A model generated the notes under the pieces. That model made no database searches. It was not told where the DNA came from and was given only the letters and a program-made list of their open reading frames with translations. A DNA stretch of 64,000 nt from Zizania palustris. Lineage: Eukaryota > Streptophyta > Magnoliopsida > Poales > Poaceae. Shown in pieces: positions 44,299 to 56,496 of the stretch (positions within the stretch are counted from its first letter, which is position 1; the number at the start of each line of letters is the position of its first letter). The stretch covers positions 23,064,162 through 23,128,161 of the forward strand of contig JAAALK010000287.1 of assembly GCA_019279435.1 (NCBI GenBank), read 5' to 3'. A program made the translations under genes and the position numbers.

Positions 44299-44685
44299 GG
44301 AGATTTTTACTGTACACCCAAATAATTGTGGATCGTTGATTGTCTATTGATTGTATGGTTGAGATTTGATTAGGGTGACCTATTACCTTGTAGGAGGTAA
44401 TAGGTCACATCTCATTCATTTTAAAATCATACGTATGAAAAAAATTATGGTTTTCATTGTTTAGGTCAGTTTCCATTAAAAATTCTGTGCACATTAGTAA
44501 AAAGATTTGTTTCTGTTTATTCCCTAATGTCATGTACCTTCCTTTCGTGCACACTACTGTAGAGAGAGACACAGTCATAGTTTTATTAATTAAATTTATT
44601 TTTGTTAATTCAACAAAATCAAGGGCTAAGATTTAATTTACCTCTTACCTCTTAACAAGGATTATGTTGTACCGTAAAAGCCCCC
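44299..44685. mobile_element. miniature element flanked by TA microsatellites (Micron-like)
   Basis: 387 bp starting GGAGATTTTTACTGTACA and ending GTACCGTAAAAGCCCCC, imperfect inverted repeats. It is directly flanked on both sides by (TA)n runs (44260-44298 and 44686-44705). Elements that insert into TA microsatellites (Micron) are known from rice; the assignment is by resemblance. Confidence 0.65.
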
Positions 44686-44846
44686 ATATATATATATATA
44701 TATATGTTTGTCCCATCAAGTTATGTAATTGGAGTCTTTTGTTTTGTTTAATCTGTCAGTATATGATTGCACAACAAACGTTTAGCTAGTCATTACTAGA
44801 CCTAGATTTCAATTTGTCCATGAAGAAATCAAGATTCTGATTTTGG

Positions 44847-45168
44847 CACTACAAGAAAACAGAAAATTTCCGTCGACCAAAGTCAACGAAAGTTAGGATA
44901 ATACCAGCGGAAGAAGCTAATTTCCGTCGACAAAACCCTAACTTCCGTCATCACTTGGTCGACGGAAGCGGCGGACGGGCGGCGACAGCAGCTCGCGCGC
45001 GCGGTGAAAAATCTCTCTTAACTTCCGTCAACCAGAGTGAAAGCCAACGAAAGTTAACTTAACTTCCGTCAGCTCCTACAAACCGACGGAAGTTAATTAA
45101 CTTCCGTCGACTTTCGGAAATACTGACAAAAATTAATTAAGCCGGTGAAAATGTTTGTTTTTCTAGTG
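44847..45168. mobile_element. small non-autonomous CACTA element, target duplication TGG
   Basis: Starts CACTACAAGAAAAC and ends GTTTTTCTAGTG, with TGG on both sides (44844-44846 and 45169-45171). Subterminal words ACTTCCGTCGAC occur many times in both orientations, as in binding sites for a CACTA accessory protein. 322 bp, no coding sequence. Confidence 0.92.
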
Positions 45169-45171
45169 TGG

Positions 45172-46245
45172 TGTGTAGTCGTTTACATGAAAATGACTTA
45201 CGCACATGCATGCACATACTAATATAATTACTACAATTTATATTACTACAATTTTTTCTCTCTCCAAAAGCATAAGGAAGCAATTATATATGTCATATAT
45301 GCAGATCTTGGAGATGATATTGTACATGAATATTGTGAAAATGCATGACAGTATGTATGCATCATATATGGTACTATATACAGGTACTGTACGCATAGCA
45401 ATAACACTGGCTATTAGTATTCACTGGGGTCAGGTAGGACCGTTGGAGTATGGTAGTAGATGTGAGCACTGACAGGTACTACGTACTCACAGAGAAGAAG
45501 GCCAGGGGGAGGACAGCATGAACGTAACTGCCGACGCATGCATGGATCGATCAAGCAAGGCAGCATGGCTAGCTGCTAGCTAAGCTCATTACTGCACTCA
45601 CGTGGCAACGGTGAACACGCCATGAAATACTACCTGTAGTTAAGTTGCACTCTACTTCACGGCGTCAGAGATCGATCAATTTCACTCTCAGCTAGCTGCT
45701 ATAGCTTCAGATCGAGATGTATAGATCTGGGATTTATGTTCCATGTGTTCTTCTGCAATCTGCAGACTGCATTATGTTTCAGAAAAGTCTACCAAGAAAT
45801 CCGAGACGTACGTATGTATATATGCAGAAACTTAATAACATGAACGCCATGTGCTTGTGTTGATCATGTCTAGTACAATGATAGACATTAGTATATATAG
45901 ACGTCAAAGGTAGAAGACGATAGTTATGACGAGGGTTCATAAGAATTATATTCCACTTGAGCTAGCTAGCGTCCAAAGTTCATGTCGCTAATGAAATCAA
46001 TTGGAGCCTTGGAGGATACAGAGTCTATTAAGACTTTAATTTGGAGCAACTAATAACCGATCGATGACACTGCACAGTTCGATCGTGACACTGACGAGCA
46101 CATGCGTTGACATTGATCATATCGATGCCGGTTAACTATCTATATCTACTTATCTATGATACCTCTCTCTATATATATATGTACGTACTTAGTGAGAAAG
46201 ATCTACCGTTAATAAGATAGATTGTACAATAATGTAATAGCTAGG
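45172..46245. other. intergenic DNA, no gene seen
   Basis: Short frames only, with many TATATA runs and CTAGCTAGC-type words. I see no gene and no clear element. Confidence 0.5.
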
Positions 46246-46249
46246 CCAC

Positions 46250-47660
46250 TTTCACTAGAATCCAGCAAACTTCCGTCAGCATCTAGCCGACGGAAGCGGT
46301 TCGATAGAAATTGGCTCCACGTGGCCGACGGAAGTTGTCGTCATATTTTGCCACGTCAGCAGAAATACGTAACTTCCGTCGGCCAGCGGCTGGCCGACAA
46401 AAGTTACGGGTTTCTAATGACGTGGCAAACTATCGTAACTTTCATCAGCTTTGACTATAGCCGATGTAAGTTAGCTGTTTCTGTTGACGTGACCGAAAAC
46501 TGCTAACTTACATCGGCTATGGTAAAGCCGACGGAAGTTACCTGAATTTTTTTTGTTTTTCTTGGTTCTCCCATTCCCACTCACATTCAATCACATTTTC
46601 ATATCCACATACACAATCACATCTAAATTCACATATCCAAAACAATACACAATCACATATATCCACATCCACATCCACATCCAAAACAATCCACATTCAC
46701 ATATTTCCACATCCAACAACAAAATCACATCCACATTTCACATTCACACTCACATCCACATCCAAAACATTGCAAGTACACATCCACGTCCAATAATAGT
46801 ATCACATCCAAGTACACAAATCACATTTAAATTCATTAAGGGACAATCCATACTCACTCATCACCCTCATTTGGTTGGTTGGAGTTGTGGGCGTCGTCGC
46901 TGTCTCTCGGTTCATCCACATTTGAAGCCGAGGGTCCATCCTGACCGGGCGTACGGACAGTCTGAAATAATAGATAAAATTAGAGAACGAACTCAAATAA
47001 CCATCTAAACGCTAACTTAAGTATCTCAACTAACGACGGGAGGGTACTTCAGCTGCAATAGGAGCACCAACCGGAAACAATGGTGGTGGTGGAGGAGGCA
47101 TTGGTTGGAACTGCAACATGTCAATTCCTTGCAACTGGGCAATGTGCTATATATGTTGTAATGCAACCAGTTAGTTTTAAACATATTCCTAATTGCTATA
47201 TAGTTGTAATGCGGCAAACTGATCTTACCTGCATCATCGCCTGCTATTGTGCAAACTAGGTAGTATAATGGTCTTGATACTGCCTCATTTGCTCTTGTGA
47301 CTGCATCATCTGCTCGCGTAACTGCCTCAGTTCCTCCATCAGCTGAACAACTTCTTGGTTTGCTTCTGAGCGGCGACGGCTCTAGCTAACTCATGAGGAG
47401 CTCTGCGACGATTGAGCTGACTTCTGAGCTCTCACCGTCCTTGAGTCAATAACTCCATTAAATATGGAGTACCTACAACATTGAATAAGTTAGTTACCAT
47501 TACAGTATCATACACAAAACATTGAGAAAAACATCGCCTCACCGTCCATGGCTTTTTCCACCTCCGCTGGAGTACACGGCCATTGGATCGACGGGTTGTC
47601 TCCGCCAATCATACTCCTTTCCATAGAGTTGAGCCATGTGTTGACCATATTGTGTCTGCA
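46250..47660 (-). mobile_element. truncated CACTA element with accessory-protein remains
   Basis: The end CACTAGAATCCAGC at 46250 is followed by subterminal ACTTCCGTCGGC repeats in both orientations (46260-46540), the same words as in the element at 44847. A CACATCCA-rich low-complexity stretch follows (46560-46830). Minus-strand coding remains then appear. The opposite end is not found by 48000, so the copy is broken. Confidence 0.7.
47235..47657 (-). pseudogene. CACTA (En/Spm-type) accessory-protein remnant
   Basis: On the minus strand a first piece (47657-47525) reads MAQLYGKEYDWRRQPVD and then VYSSGGGKSHGR. A GT-AG-like gap follows, then YSIFNGVIDSRTVRAQKSAQ, then frameshifted Gln/Glu-rich coiled-coil pieces (LMEELRQLREQMMQSQEQM) broken by stops. 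This order matches the C-terminal half of the plant En/Spm-like accessory protein as I remember it. Not functional. Confidence 0.65.
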
Positions 47661-48242
47661 AAAACAAACATTACCGATCAGATGAAGAAAAATGACACAA
47701 ACTCAATTAATTATATTATGTACGTGTGGGCCACCTTCAATTAATTGTGAAAATCAGAATAATTAAATTCTGGAAAATCTATAATTATTGAAATTTCATA
47801 CTGAATACTGTTAATTTGGAATTTTAAAATTATTAACACATGGAAACCTATGATTGCGACTTTGAAACGTGTACGTACGACTTGATGTTTGTTTGAAAAT
47901 AATTTGTAATTGAGAGTTTGAGAGTACTCCAGTACAACTCGATAATTATTAGTTACGGATTTCAACATTATAAAAACATGTAAAAGCTATAATTGAGACA
48001 ATCCCATATTGAACACACAACTTAGGTCCCTTTGTTCTGATTCTACTCACGTAAAAAAATCTTAAATTGTAGTAAAAGGTATTCGATATCGAAGTGATTC
48101 GGAAAAATCTACCGATTCCCATAGTATAGTTTAGAATCGGTCAGACCCAGATTTCCACCGATTCGTCATTCTTTTTTCCTATCCCCGAGACTCCCCCTAC
48201 TACCGTGCGGCTGAGCACTCCTGACTCCCTCGGTGCCACCAC

Positions 48243-49505
48243 GTGACTAGGGTGACGCCACTTGGTCAGAGTTCCTGTGGCGCCACCGCCACCCCGCTCG
48301 AGTTCACCTACCCCGCCCCGACTCCCAGCGGAACGATTCACTGCTTCGCCCTCCCCAACACGACTAGGGCACCTGATATGACCACGCCGACCACTCCAAC
48401 CTCTACACCGACCACTTTGACCACAACGACTCCAATACATGTTTTTGATGGACCAATTACACGCAGTCGAGCTAAGAAGCTTCAACAAGAGGTGCACGCG
48501 CTACTTTGTGAAATTCATTTTACTATTAATGAGAGTTATATACTACCTAAGTCGTGTACATTGCTAATGCTCGGGTTTACCAAGAAGGATGACAAGAACT
48601 CACAAGGAAATGGACACATAGAAGAATCATGCTCGAACCAAGCCAGTCCTGTAGGATCGTCTCAAAGAAATAATCATAACTTTTGATTTCCAAAAGCTAT
48701 GAAGGCAAATGAGCACTTGTTGGAAAACTCTTGAAGTCTAGTTTCCAATGAATCTAACCCCGACCAATTTGAAGTTTGCATGAAGGCGTCCGACCAGTTT
48801 TAGTGCTTGCAACCGTAGGTCAACAGTCTGCATGAAGTCAATGTTCTCGTATTAAAACTGTATCATTCTACAGAGTTCCATGGTGCATATTCTACATGGT
48901 GTGAAACATTATCAAGCCACCTTTCCAAGGGATCCAACCGTTCGTGAATTGAAGCTTCCAAGAAGGAGTTATTGCTGAAATACCGAAGACCGCTCAGAAG
49001 ACCAACAGCCACGCGGAAACTCTCTAGAAGCTGATTCGTTTTCACATAGTTCGCCTAGTCTTTTCTTTTCGTGTTTGCACTATCTTCGAGGTCTACTCCT
49101 TGTATAAATACCCCCTAGCACCATTGTAATCGGCACTTTTGATTGTTGAATACAGAACCCCTTGTTCAGCTGCGTGCTAACAAATTCAGAGAGAGATCTC
49201 TACCTTCCTTTGCTCTTGTGATTTCCTTCGCGGGATTACAGAAGCGGCGGCTTCATCCGCTCCCAATTGGTGCTCCTACTCCCTTCAAGGTCCTCCTTGA
49301 TTGATTGTAGGCTGTGTTGGTTGGTTCTTTGAGAGTGTGGTTGGGCGAATCCTCGATTCAGGTTGCCGGTTAAAGACGGTGGTTGGCTTCGAGTTTTATT
49401 TGCCAGGTTGCACTAGTTATCGCTGCTTACAACAAGTTATTCGGCTATTCTACAGCTAGTTATCTGAAGATCGATCCTACGTCGTGAAGATCGGGACCCC
49501 GTGAT
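48243..49505 (+). mobile_element. 3' fragment of a gypsy-type LTR element with LTR-like sequence
   Basis: The open frame 48243-48686 ends with FDGPITRSRAKKLQQEV, a motif seen near the C-terminus of gypsy polyproteins, followed by a stop and 3' UTR-like DNA. A promoter-like segment (TGTATAAATACCCCC near 49101) and LTR-like sequence then continue to about 49505 (GACCCCGTGATGCATCA). No integrase or reverse transcriptase is present. Boundaries are uncertain and I could not find a second LTR. Confidence 0.5.
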
Positions 49506-49589
49506 GCATCAGCACTGCCACTCGACCAGAGTTCACTTGCTCTGCCCCCGACTCCCGACGGCACGACTCCCTACTTTGCCTCGACTTCT

Positions 49590-50825
49590 AGATCTGGTGC
49601 CATGCCACAATCCTCCTTGGATCCAACAGCCATATTTCTAGTGCGGCCGCCTCTTTTCACGCCACCACCCTCCCTCTATGATGGAAACACATATCCACAC
49701 TAAGGGCAACACTCATATCTTTTGTAGTAATTGTGTATGTAACGACGAATCATTATATCTTTTATAGTAACTATTATATATGTCAAACATCGACAAACAT
49801 GAAAAATTCATTTTCAAAATAGTCATCTACATGTAAATGTGATTAATCAGTATATAAATAGTCTTGTAGGCCCTTAAGGGCATAACTGACATTTCTTACG
49901 GTAATCCACCATTGATAGTTATTTCAGCCAAAAAGCTTTCAACTTTTCCACAGTTGTCAGCTCACAAGTCACAACAACTTCCTTATAGATGATAGTAGAA
50001 ATCATATTTTCAGAAATCCACGGCTTAACCAAACACACCCTCAAGATTTATTAATTATTATTTTTTAAGCATCAACATATGTTTACTTTTATATTTTTAA
50101 AAAAGTTACCGAAATATATAATTTCTACCAAACATAGAATATTTTTTTTAAAAAACGATTTCCTTATCCGGAATGGACTGGCGAAAAAAGGACTTTCCTT
50201 ATATGTTTATAATTATAAAAAATAAGAAATCAACTTAAATAACCTTACTGTCACTCATTTATTTTAATTAGAAAATATAAGTAATTTATTTGTGGGGTAT
50301 GTATCACATATTTGATAATAATAAATATATAATAAAACATTAAAAAAAATATGTAAAAGTTTTCTAAAATAAGTTATATTTGAAAAAAACGTTTAGAAGA
50401 CGAAAATGGTATGGTATTAAGTGGGCCCTTGCTCGAAAGGCCAGTGTTTAGGTGGGCCATCTCGTTGCGCACGAAGAGTACTGGGCCGTCCATTTTGCCG
50501 GGGCATTTCTTCTTCCAGTAGACTGCGTGGGCCGGGCCGAATTGGGCTTTATTAGGCCTGACTTATGGGCCCTTTCTCTTTGGGCCTGTCGTCATGGTGG
50601 GCCTATGGGCTGTCCCCTCTTCATGTTAAGTCATTTATGTCCCGTTTGGATATATCGAAAGAATTAGAATTTATTTCAAAATTTAATTGAAATTCAATAT
50701 TTATATTTAGTCATTTTATAGAATTGAAATACGAGAACTTGTTTGGTTGATCAAACCATGAAATCAATTCCATTAATACAAGAAATATTAGTTATAAAAA
50801 CAAGCTTGACGAAGGAATGCATAGT
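49590..50825. other. AT-rich intergenic DNA with a GC-rich patch
   Basis: No gene is seen. A patch at 50420-50640 has repeated GGGCC words (GTGGGCC, GGGCCGTCC), reminiscent of promoter telo/site-II motifs or a degenerate element. The rest is AT-rich. Confidence 0.4.
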
Positions 50826-50834
50826 ATAATACGG

Positions 50835-50974
50835 GAACGCTATTCTACACTATGGGTGTAAATGCTATTCTACACCGATCATCACAATCGTGCCCACCCC
50901 TCACCCAATCCCAACCCCTCCATTCCACGTCGGTGTAGAATAGCATTCTACACCCATGGTGTAGAATAGCATTT
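50835..50974. repeat. hairpin element (GTGTAGAATAGCATT family), fourth copy
   Basis: Left arm AACGCTATTCTACAC...GCTATTCTACACCGA; right arm TCGGTGTAGAATAGCATTC...GTGTAGAATAGCATT. The loop (CCCACCCCTCACCC...CCATTCCACG) resembles, in reverse, the loop of the copy at 32126-32290. Confidence 0.82.
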
Positions 50975-51397
50975 ATGTAGTATAATAATCAATTTTGACA
51001 AATATAGGAATTCCAGTCCATTCTTTTTTCTTGAACAGGAATTGGTTAGAACTGTGAATTCCTAGTTGAATTTTAGATCGAATTTGATAATTCTAATTTC
51101 ATGGTAACCCAAACAGCCCACCTCATAAATTGAATTCTAATTCTTTAATTCTAAACCCAAGATCCAAATATGTTCTTAGGGTTTAGGTTTTATATTTAGT
51201 ACCTGAATCTTGATCCATTTTGAGCCGGAATTTTGAAATAAAACCTTGGCGCATTTATACAGAGTAGTTCGTAATTTGTCGCAGCTAAACAAAACCTTTA
51301 AAACTTAAAGGTATCTAAGTTTAACTAATTTTGCAATAAAAAAAAGGTGGCAGTGTGCTTGATTCTGATTTCTGGATCTGGAGAGCGGAGACATCGC

Positions 51398-51796
51398 AAT
51401 TTTTTAATTAGTGTATTTCTATTCAAAATTTAAAATCGGATTTCATAGTTTTTAATAATTTTTAAAAATAGATTTTTGTCGGTACTTAGTTCTAGCGATC
51501 TAGGTCGTCGACCCTAAATCGATAGATAGTATGTCAATCTAGGTCGATCGCCCTAAATTAGCTAGCGCCAGTAGGCTTCTGTCGACGGATGATCTGCCAA
51601 TCTCGGTTGAATCGGCCTAGATCAATATATCAAGCACCGGCACGCCTTGACTCATCGGTCTAGATTGGCTCTTCAACGACTGACAAAAATAAGAACCTAC
51701 CGATTTATGGTCGATCAGCCTAGATCGACAGATCATGTCCTGACAAAAAGGTTATTTTTGGAATTCTGAATAAAAATGTATTATTTAAAAAAAATC
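51398..51796. mobile_element. AT-armed miniature element, copy A (core word CTAGGTCGATC)
   Basis: Arms AATTTTTTAATTAGTGTATT and its imperfect complement enclose a core with repeated CTAGGTCG / CGGCCTAGATC words. Flanks GAGACATCGC (51388-51397) and GAGATATTGC (51797-51806) match at 8 of 10. This is the most diverged of the datable copies. Confidence 0.62.
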
Positions 51797-51806
51797 GAGA
51801 TATTGC

Positions 51807-52498
51807 TGGCCGCCTCCGTCCGTAGCGGGCGTGTTGAGGTCCAGCATCCATAAAGATAAAGGTTGGGCACCTGTTCTTGGCTTTTGAGGCTTTCACATTT
51901 CCTCTCATAGTTTGCCCCTCTCACATGCCTAACACTTTCAATTTGACTGACTCTGTCGGATCGTATCGTTCAAGAGTATATATAGAGTATGTTTAATTGG
52001 CAGCTATATTTTTTCTCGTTGGCTGTCATATTTGTGGCGTGATAAATTATGGCTTCATGCTCGATGAGAGAGAAGCAACATGCTTCGTACCTTCAGAGTC
52101 AGACGAGAGAACAACACAAATTAAACCTCTAGTCCTCTACGTACGGGAGATTTAATTAGTTGCCACTCGTAACATGTTAGTGGCAATAAAAATACCACTC
52201 TGAGTCGCTGGCATATGGGGTCACCTGAGTCACTAACATGTGATCCATTAATTGACACATGTTAAGAGTGATAAATAATTAAATTATCCTCCACATACCC
52301 TCCCCAATATGATGTCACCGACTCGCAGATCTCGATTGATCCTCTGCTGTTTCAGAACTGCAGAATGCAGATACCACAGATCATGTCCAGGTTATGTTTA
52401 GAGAATATAAAGTGCATGTTATAATAATTTGGTGTAACCTAACTTTTTTATATATAAGTTGAATTGTTATAATTTTAAAATGAAACAAATGGACTATA
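51807..52498. other. intergenic DNA, no gene seen
   Basis: Short frames only. A stretch at 52150-52290 has inverted words around CACTAACATGTGATCC and could be a small decayed foldback. Confidence 0.4.
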
Positions 52499-52830
52499 AG
52501 GGGCATTTGGTTCAAAGTTCGTTCCGTGTTATATCGGATGTTTAGACATCAATTTGAAGGATCAAACGTGAACTAATTATAAAAATAATTGCAGAATCAA
52601 AGAATTATTCGAGTGAGTAATTTATTACGCCTAATTAATCCATGATTAACAAATGTTTATTGTAGCATTATATTGTCAAATTATAGCGTAATTAGGCTCA
52701 TTAGATTCATCTTGCGAATAATTCACCGATTATGAATGAATTTTGTAAATATTTCACATTTAATACTCTTAAACAATATCCAAATATTTGATGTGATGGG
52801 ACTAAATTTTTGAATAAAAAACTAAAGTAA
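52499..52830. mobile_element. miniature foldback element (AATTAATCCATGATT family), copy 2
   Basis: It shares with the copy at 35698-36032 the words GAACTAATTATAAAAATAAT, CCTAATTAATCCATGATTA and TTTAATACTCT in the same order. The left end GGGGCATTTGGTTCAAAG is better kept than the right, which fades out. Confidence 0.7.
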
Positions 52831-52923
52831 TAAGTTTGACAAACATAGATAGAAATCCTGCAGCGCCAGATAGCTACATTCGCAGAGAATCCCCGTGGAA
52901 GCGATCAGGCAAACACAAGATCC

Positions 52924-53302
52924 AAGAATTTTTTACAAAAATAATATTTTTTTAAAACCAAATTTCAAATATATTAGTTGAATTAAAAAAATTACAAAAA
53001 TAGACTCCCGTCGGCCGAATGTGGCCACATCAGTCTCGTTCCGCACTTCAACAACGAACGAGGCCACGTCAGCCATGTTTGGCACTTCAAGTGTCGAACG
53101 AGACTGACATGACCAAATTCGTTGATGTAGTGACTAGCCACGTTCGGCATTTGAAGTGGCCACATTCGGCTGATCAAGTGCTAAACGTGGCTTGATGTGG
53201 CCACGTTCGGCCGATCAAGAGACGACGGAACTCTATTTTTATAATTTTTTGAATTCGACTACTAGATTTGAATTTTTTTAAAAACATATTTAAAAAAAAT
53301 TC
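52924..53302. mobile_element. AT-armed miniature element, copy B (core word CCACGTTCGGC)
   Basis: Perfect 8-bp flanking repeat CAAGATCC (52916-52923 and 53303-53310). AT-rich arms enclose a core with many CCACGTTCGGC, GGCCACATC and CACTTCAA words in both orientations. It ends 157 bp before the LysM gene start codon, so it forms part of that gene's upstream region. Confidence 0.82.
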
Positions 53303-53459
53303 CAAGATCCAAAGGCCAATGCCCGCGCACGCTTTCAAAGCCAGCAGCCTCTACACTCGCCTCGCCACGCTCGCGCGGGCTCCAGCTCAACAGTCTCCAG
53401 TCTCACGCTCACTGGCTCGCACGCAACCCCACGCTTCCGCGCTCCCGACCACCGTCATC

Positions 53460-55977
53460 ATGCTACCATTGCCACCCCACCGCCACCACCTCCTCCTCCT
53501 CGCCGCCACCGCCGTCGCGGTCGCGGTCGCGTCCGTGCGGCTCCCGCTGGTCGCGTCCAAGTCGACGCTGGAGTCCTGCTCCTCCTCCACCGCCTGCCCG
53601 GCGCTGCTCTCGTACACGCTCTACGCCGACCTCAAGCTCGCCGAGCTGGCCGCGCTCTTCTCCGCCGACCCGCTCGCCATCCTCGCCGCCAACTCCATCG
53701 ACTTCGCCGTGCCGGACCCCGCCGACCGCATCCTGCCCGCCGGCCTTCCGCTCCGCGTGCCCGTCCCTTGCGCCTGCTCCGACGGCATCCGCAAGGCCAC
53801 CTCCGTCCGCTACGTCTCCCGCCCAGGGGACACGCTCGCCTCCATCGCCTCCACCGTCTACGGCGGTCTCACCACCCCGGAATGGATCCGCGACTCCAAC
53901 GGCATCCTCGACGCCAAGGCCAACCCGGACGCCGCCTTCGACGCCGGGACCACGCTGTTCGTGCCGCTACACTGTGCCTGCTTCGGCGGCATCGACAACG
54001 GCCTGCCCACGGTGTACCTGACTTACGTTGCGGGGAAGGGGGACACCGTGACCGCCGTCGCGCAGAGGTACCGGACCACGGCCACCGATCTGTTGAGCGT
54101 CAATGACATGGCCACCGCCGACCTCGCCGCTGGGGACATCATCGTCGTCCCGCTGCCCGGTGAGCTGCAAGCTTTACAATTTCTTCGTCAGTTCGTGCCT
54201 TCTTGGATCTGAATTTTAGTTTAGTTGCTTTCTGCTGCCTAGATGTACGGCGTACATAGCTGGGTTTAGATCCCATGGTTAACCGACAAATTTGGTTGGT
54301 AAACATTTACTACCAACTAAGTAGGGCTACTATACTGACAGTGATGTGATTAGTCTAGCTTATCTCCTCAGTAATTTAGAGCACTACACAAGCTACAAGT
54401 TTTTTTTAACTAATCAGCAGAAGATTTACTTAGCTTGGCATCTGAAATGCTTCAAGATTCTTGCCAGTTTGGCTGCTCTGTTTGTACATCTGCACTGGCG
54501 CTCTCAGCTTTCTGAAAAGGATCAATGCATGAAAAATTTAACTTTCCAAGGCTCTTTTTTTATGTCCGGACAAGCCAAGGAAGAAAAGGTAAGGCATGCA
54601 GCACGATTGCACAATGCAATTTTTTTTTTTGGCAAACAAGAATGTGCACATACGGCCTTGGACTGCTGTGAGGAAGTTAAGAAAGCGAATCTCCCTGTTC
54701 TTCTGAATAGCTGAAAGGTTCTCCTTCTCCAGCTAGTGCGTTCCATCTGTGATGCATTGTCACATTGTAGTTTCGATCTGACTGTAGTTTCTAGACCTGG
54801 CTGTAGTTTCGATCTCCTTTTTTTTTCTGAAGAAAGGGCCAAAAGTTCCAATCTTATCACGCCCGGATGTTCCGTCAGATCACGGACAAACAGGATGGCA
54901 TCCTGATTAATCAGTGACCACTGGCCAGTGCCCAGTAGATAGGCTAGTTACATGATTGCTCTACGTTTCGTCCTGGTGGTCACTGTTTTTTCTACAGTTT
55001 CTGCTCCATCATCTCACGTGTATGGTTTTAAAAAGTTACAATTTTCTTGCAATATGCAGCGTGCACCTCGTCATTCCCAGCGTTCACGTTGGACTACGGC
55101 ATGGCCGTGGCAAACGGGAGCTACGCAGTTAGTGCCAACCGGTGTGTCCAGTGCAGCTGTGGCCCGGGCAACTTGGAGTACGGCACCGTTCGCCTTCAAC
55201 CTGCCCCAGAATTTACTCGAATCATCTGGATTTTATCATGTTTCTGACGCCGCGCGCTGCTGCTGCTGCTGCTTATTGCTTACTGCTCAACTGGCTCCCT
55301 TGCAGCTTGTTCTGCGTGCCGGCGCCGCTCGCGGACACGACGTGCTCCAGCATGCAGTGCGCCAACAGCAGCATGATGCTCGGCAACTTCACCCTCCTCA
55401 TGACCAGCTCCGGCTGCAGCGTCACGTCCTGCAGCTACGGCGGATTCGTGAACGGCACGATTCTGACAACGTAACTGAACATCTGAACCCCCTTTTTTTT
55501 TGCATCCAAATTAAATCCATCGGTCTCGCGTTTTGCACTCCTTCAGAAACAGTTTCGTGACTCACCCTCGGCGCATTTCTTGCGCGCGATCTTTCTTTCA
55601 GGTTAACCACTGCGCTTAAGCCTCAATGCCCAGGTTTGCGTTTTTCGTTCTCGATTCTGGCGGCCAGTTCATCGTTTACGCATTAAAAACTGAAACTTTT
55701 GATGCCGTTCGTTCCCGCTCGATCGCCTGCAGGCCCGCATCAGTTCCCGCCGCTGATTCCGCCGCCGACGTCGTCCTTCTTCGAGACGTACCTCGGCCCG
55801 TCACCGACGCCGATGCCGTCGGAAGGAGGCGTCAATCCGATGATGGCCGGCATGGCCCCAACAAGCACGCCGGCGGAGAGCTCCGGCCCTCCTCCGACGG
55901 TAGGCCGGCAAGCCGGCGGCTTTCTTGGAGCTACCGCTCTCGCTCTCTCCTCCCTCGTCGCCAGCTTGCTGTGGTAA
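53460..55977 (+). CDS. LYP4: GPI-anchored LysM receptor-like protein (LYP4 type)
   Basis: Cell-surface LysM proteins of this type bind chitin or peptidoglycan fragments and act with a receptor kinase in pattern-triggered immunity. Exons: 53460-54159, 55060-55177, 55306-55470, 55602-55633 and 55733-55977; all introns are GT-AG, the first is 900 bp. The joined frame is 1260 nt, 419 residues. The start is the ATG directly ahead of a Leu/Ala-rich signal peptide (MLPLPPHRHHLLLLAATAV); the frame is open upstream but that part shows no signal. Two LysM motifs are at about residues 117-160 (YVSRPGDTLASIAS) and 188-230 (YVAGKGDTVTAVAQRY), separated by CAC/CAC pairs typical of the family. A Cys-rich region, a Pro/Ser/Thr stretch and a hydrophobic C-terminus (ATALALSSLVASLLW) fit GPI anchoring. 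Rice LYP4 lies on chromosome 9 near PDIL2-3 (recalled). Confidence 0.92.
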
Positions 55978-56489
55978 CTGGTAACTGAGGAATCCATCGT
56001 AGGAACGAGAGAGATTGGTGTTCTTAAGATATATATTTCTTGTAGATCGAGAAGCTTTTTTCCGCCGGGCGTCGAGTTGTGCCAAAATTTTGTTGCGCCC
56101 ATCCGATTTTTTCTGTCACCCCTGTAAAATCGCACACGCATGCGCGGATTCTCCAGCGCGGTTGTATTGTTTCATGTCATGTTATATATATCTAAGCAAA
56201 CTAATCTCTAGACGTCCTGAAATTTATAAAAAAGAATTAGACTATACTTCAACACCGAAGAACAATCTTTTACTCTCACGCCATTTAATATAGACAAATA
56301 AAAAATTATACACTAATTAATCAGTTATTGGTGTTACAATATCATTGTCGGATGTTATATCTATTTAAAATATTTTTAGAGTTTTATTTTTTGTATTTTC
56401 TAGTAGTATTATATGTAATATGTTTTTTAATATTTAATTGTATTGGTGTAAAAAGTTTTAATATCCTAGTGGCCCAATTAACATAGGGG
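55978..56489. other. 3' UTR of the LysM gene and AT-rich spacer
   Basis: The first 200-300 bases are probably 3' UTR. The rest is AT-rich and without recognisable features. Confidence 0.5.
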
Positions 56490-56496
56490 CCGAACT

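Noticed and set aside
46553..47008. 151-codon His/Ile/Thr-rich frame
   Set aside because: It translates the CACATCCA-type low-complexity stretch inside the broken CACTA element.
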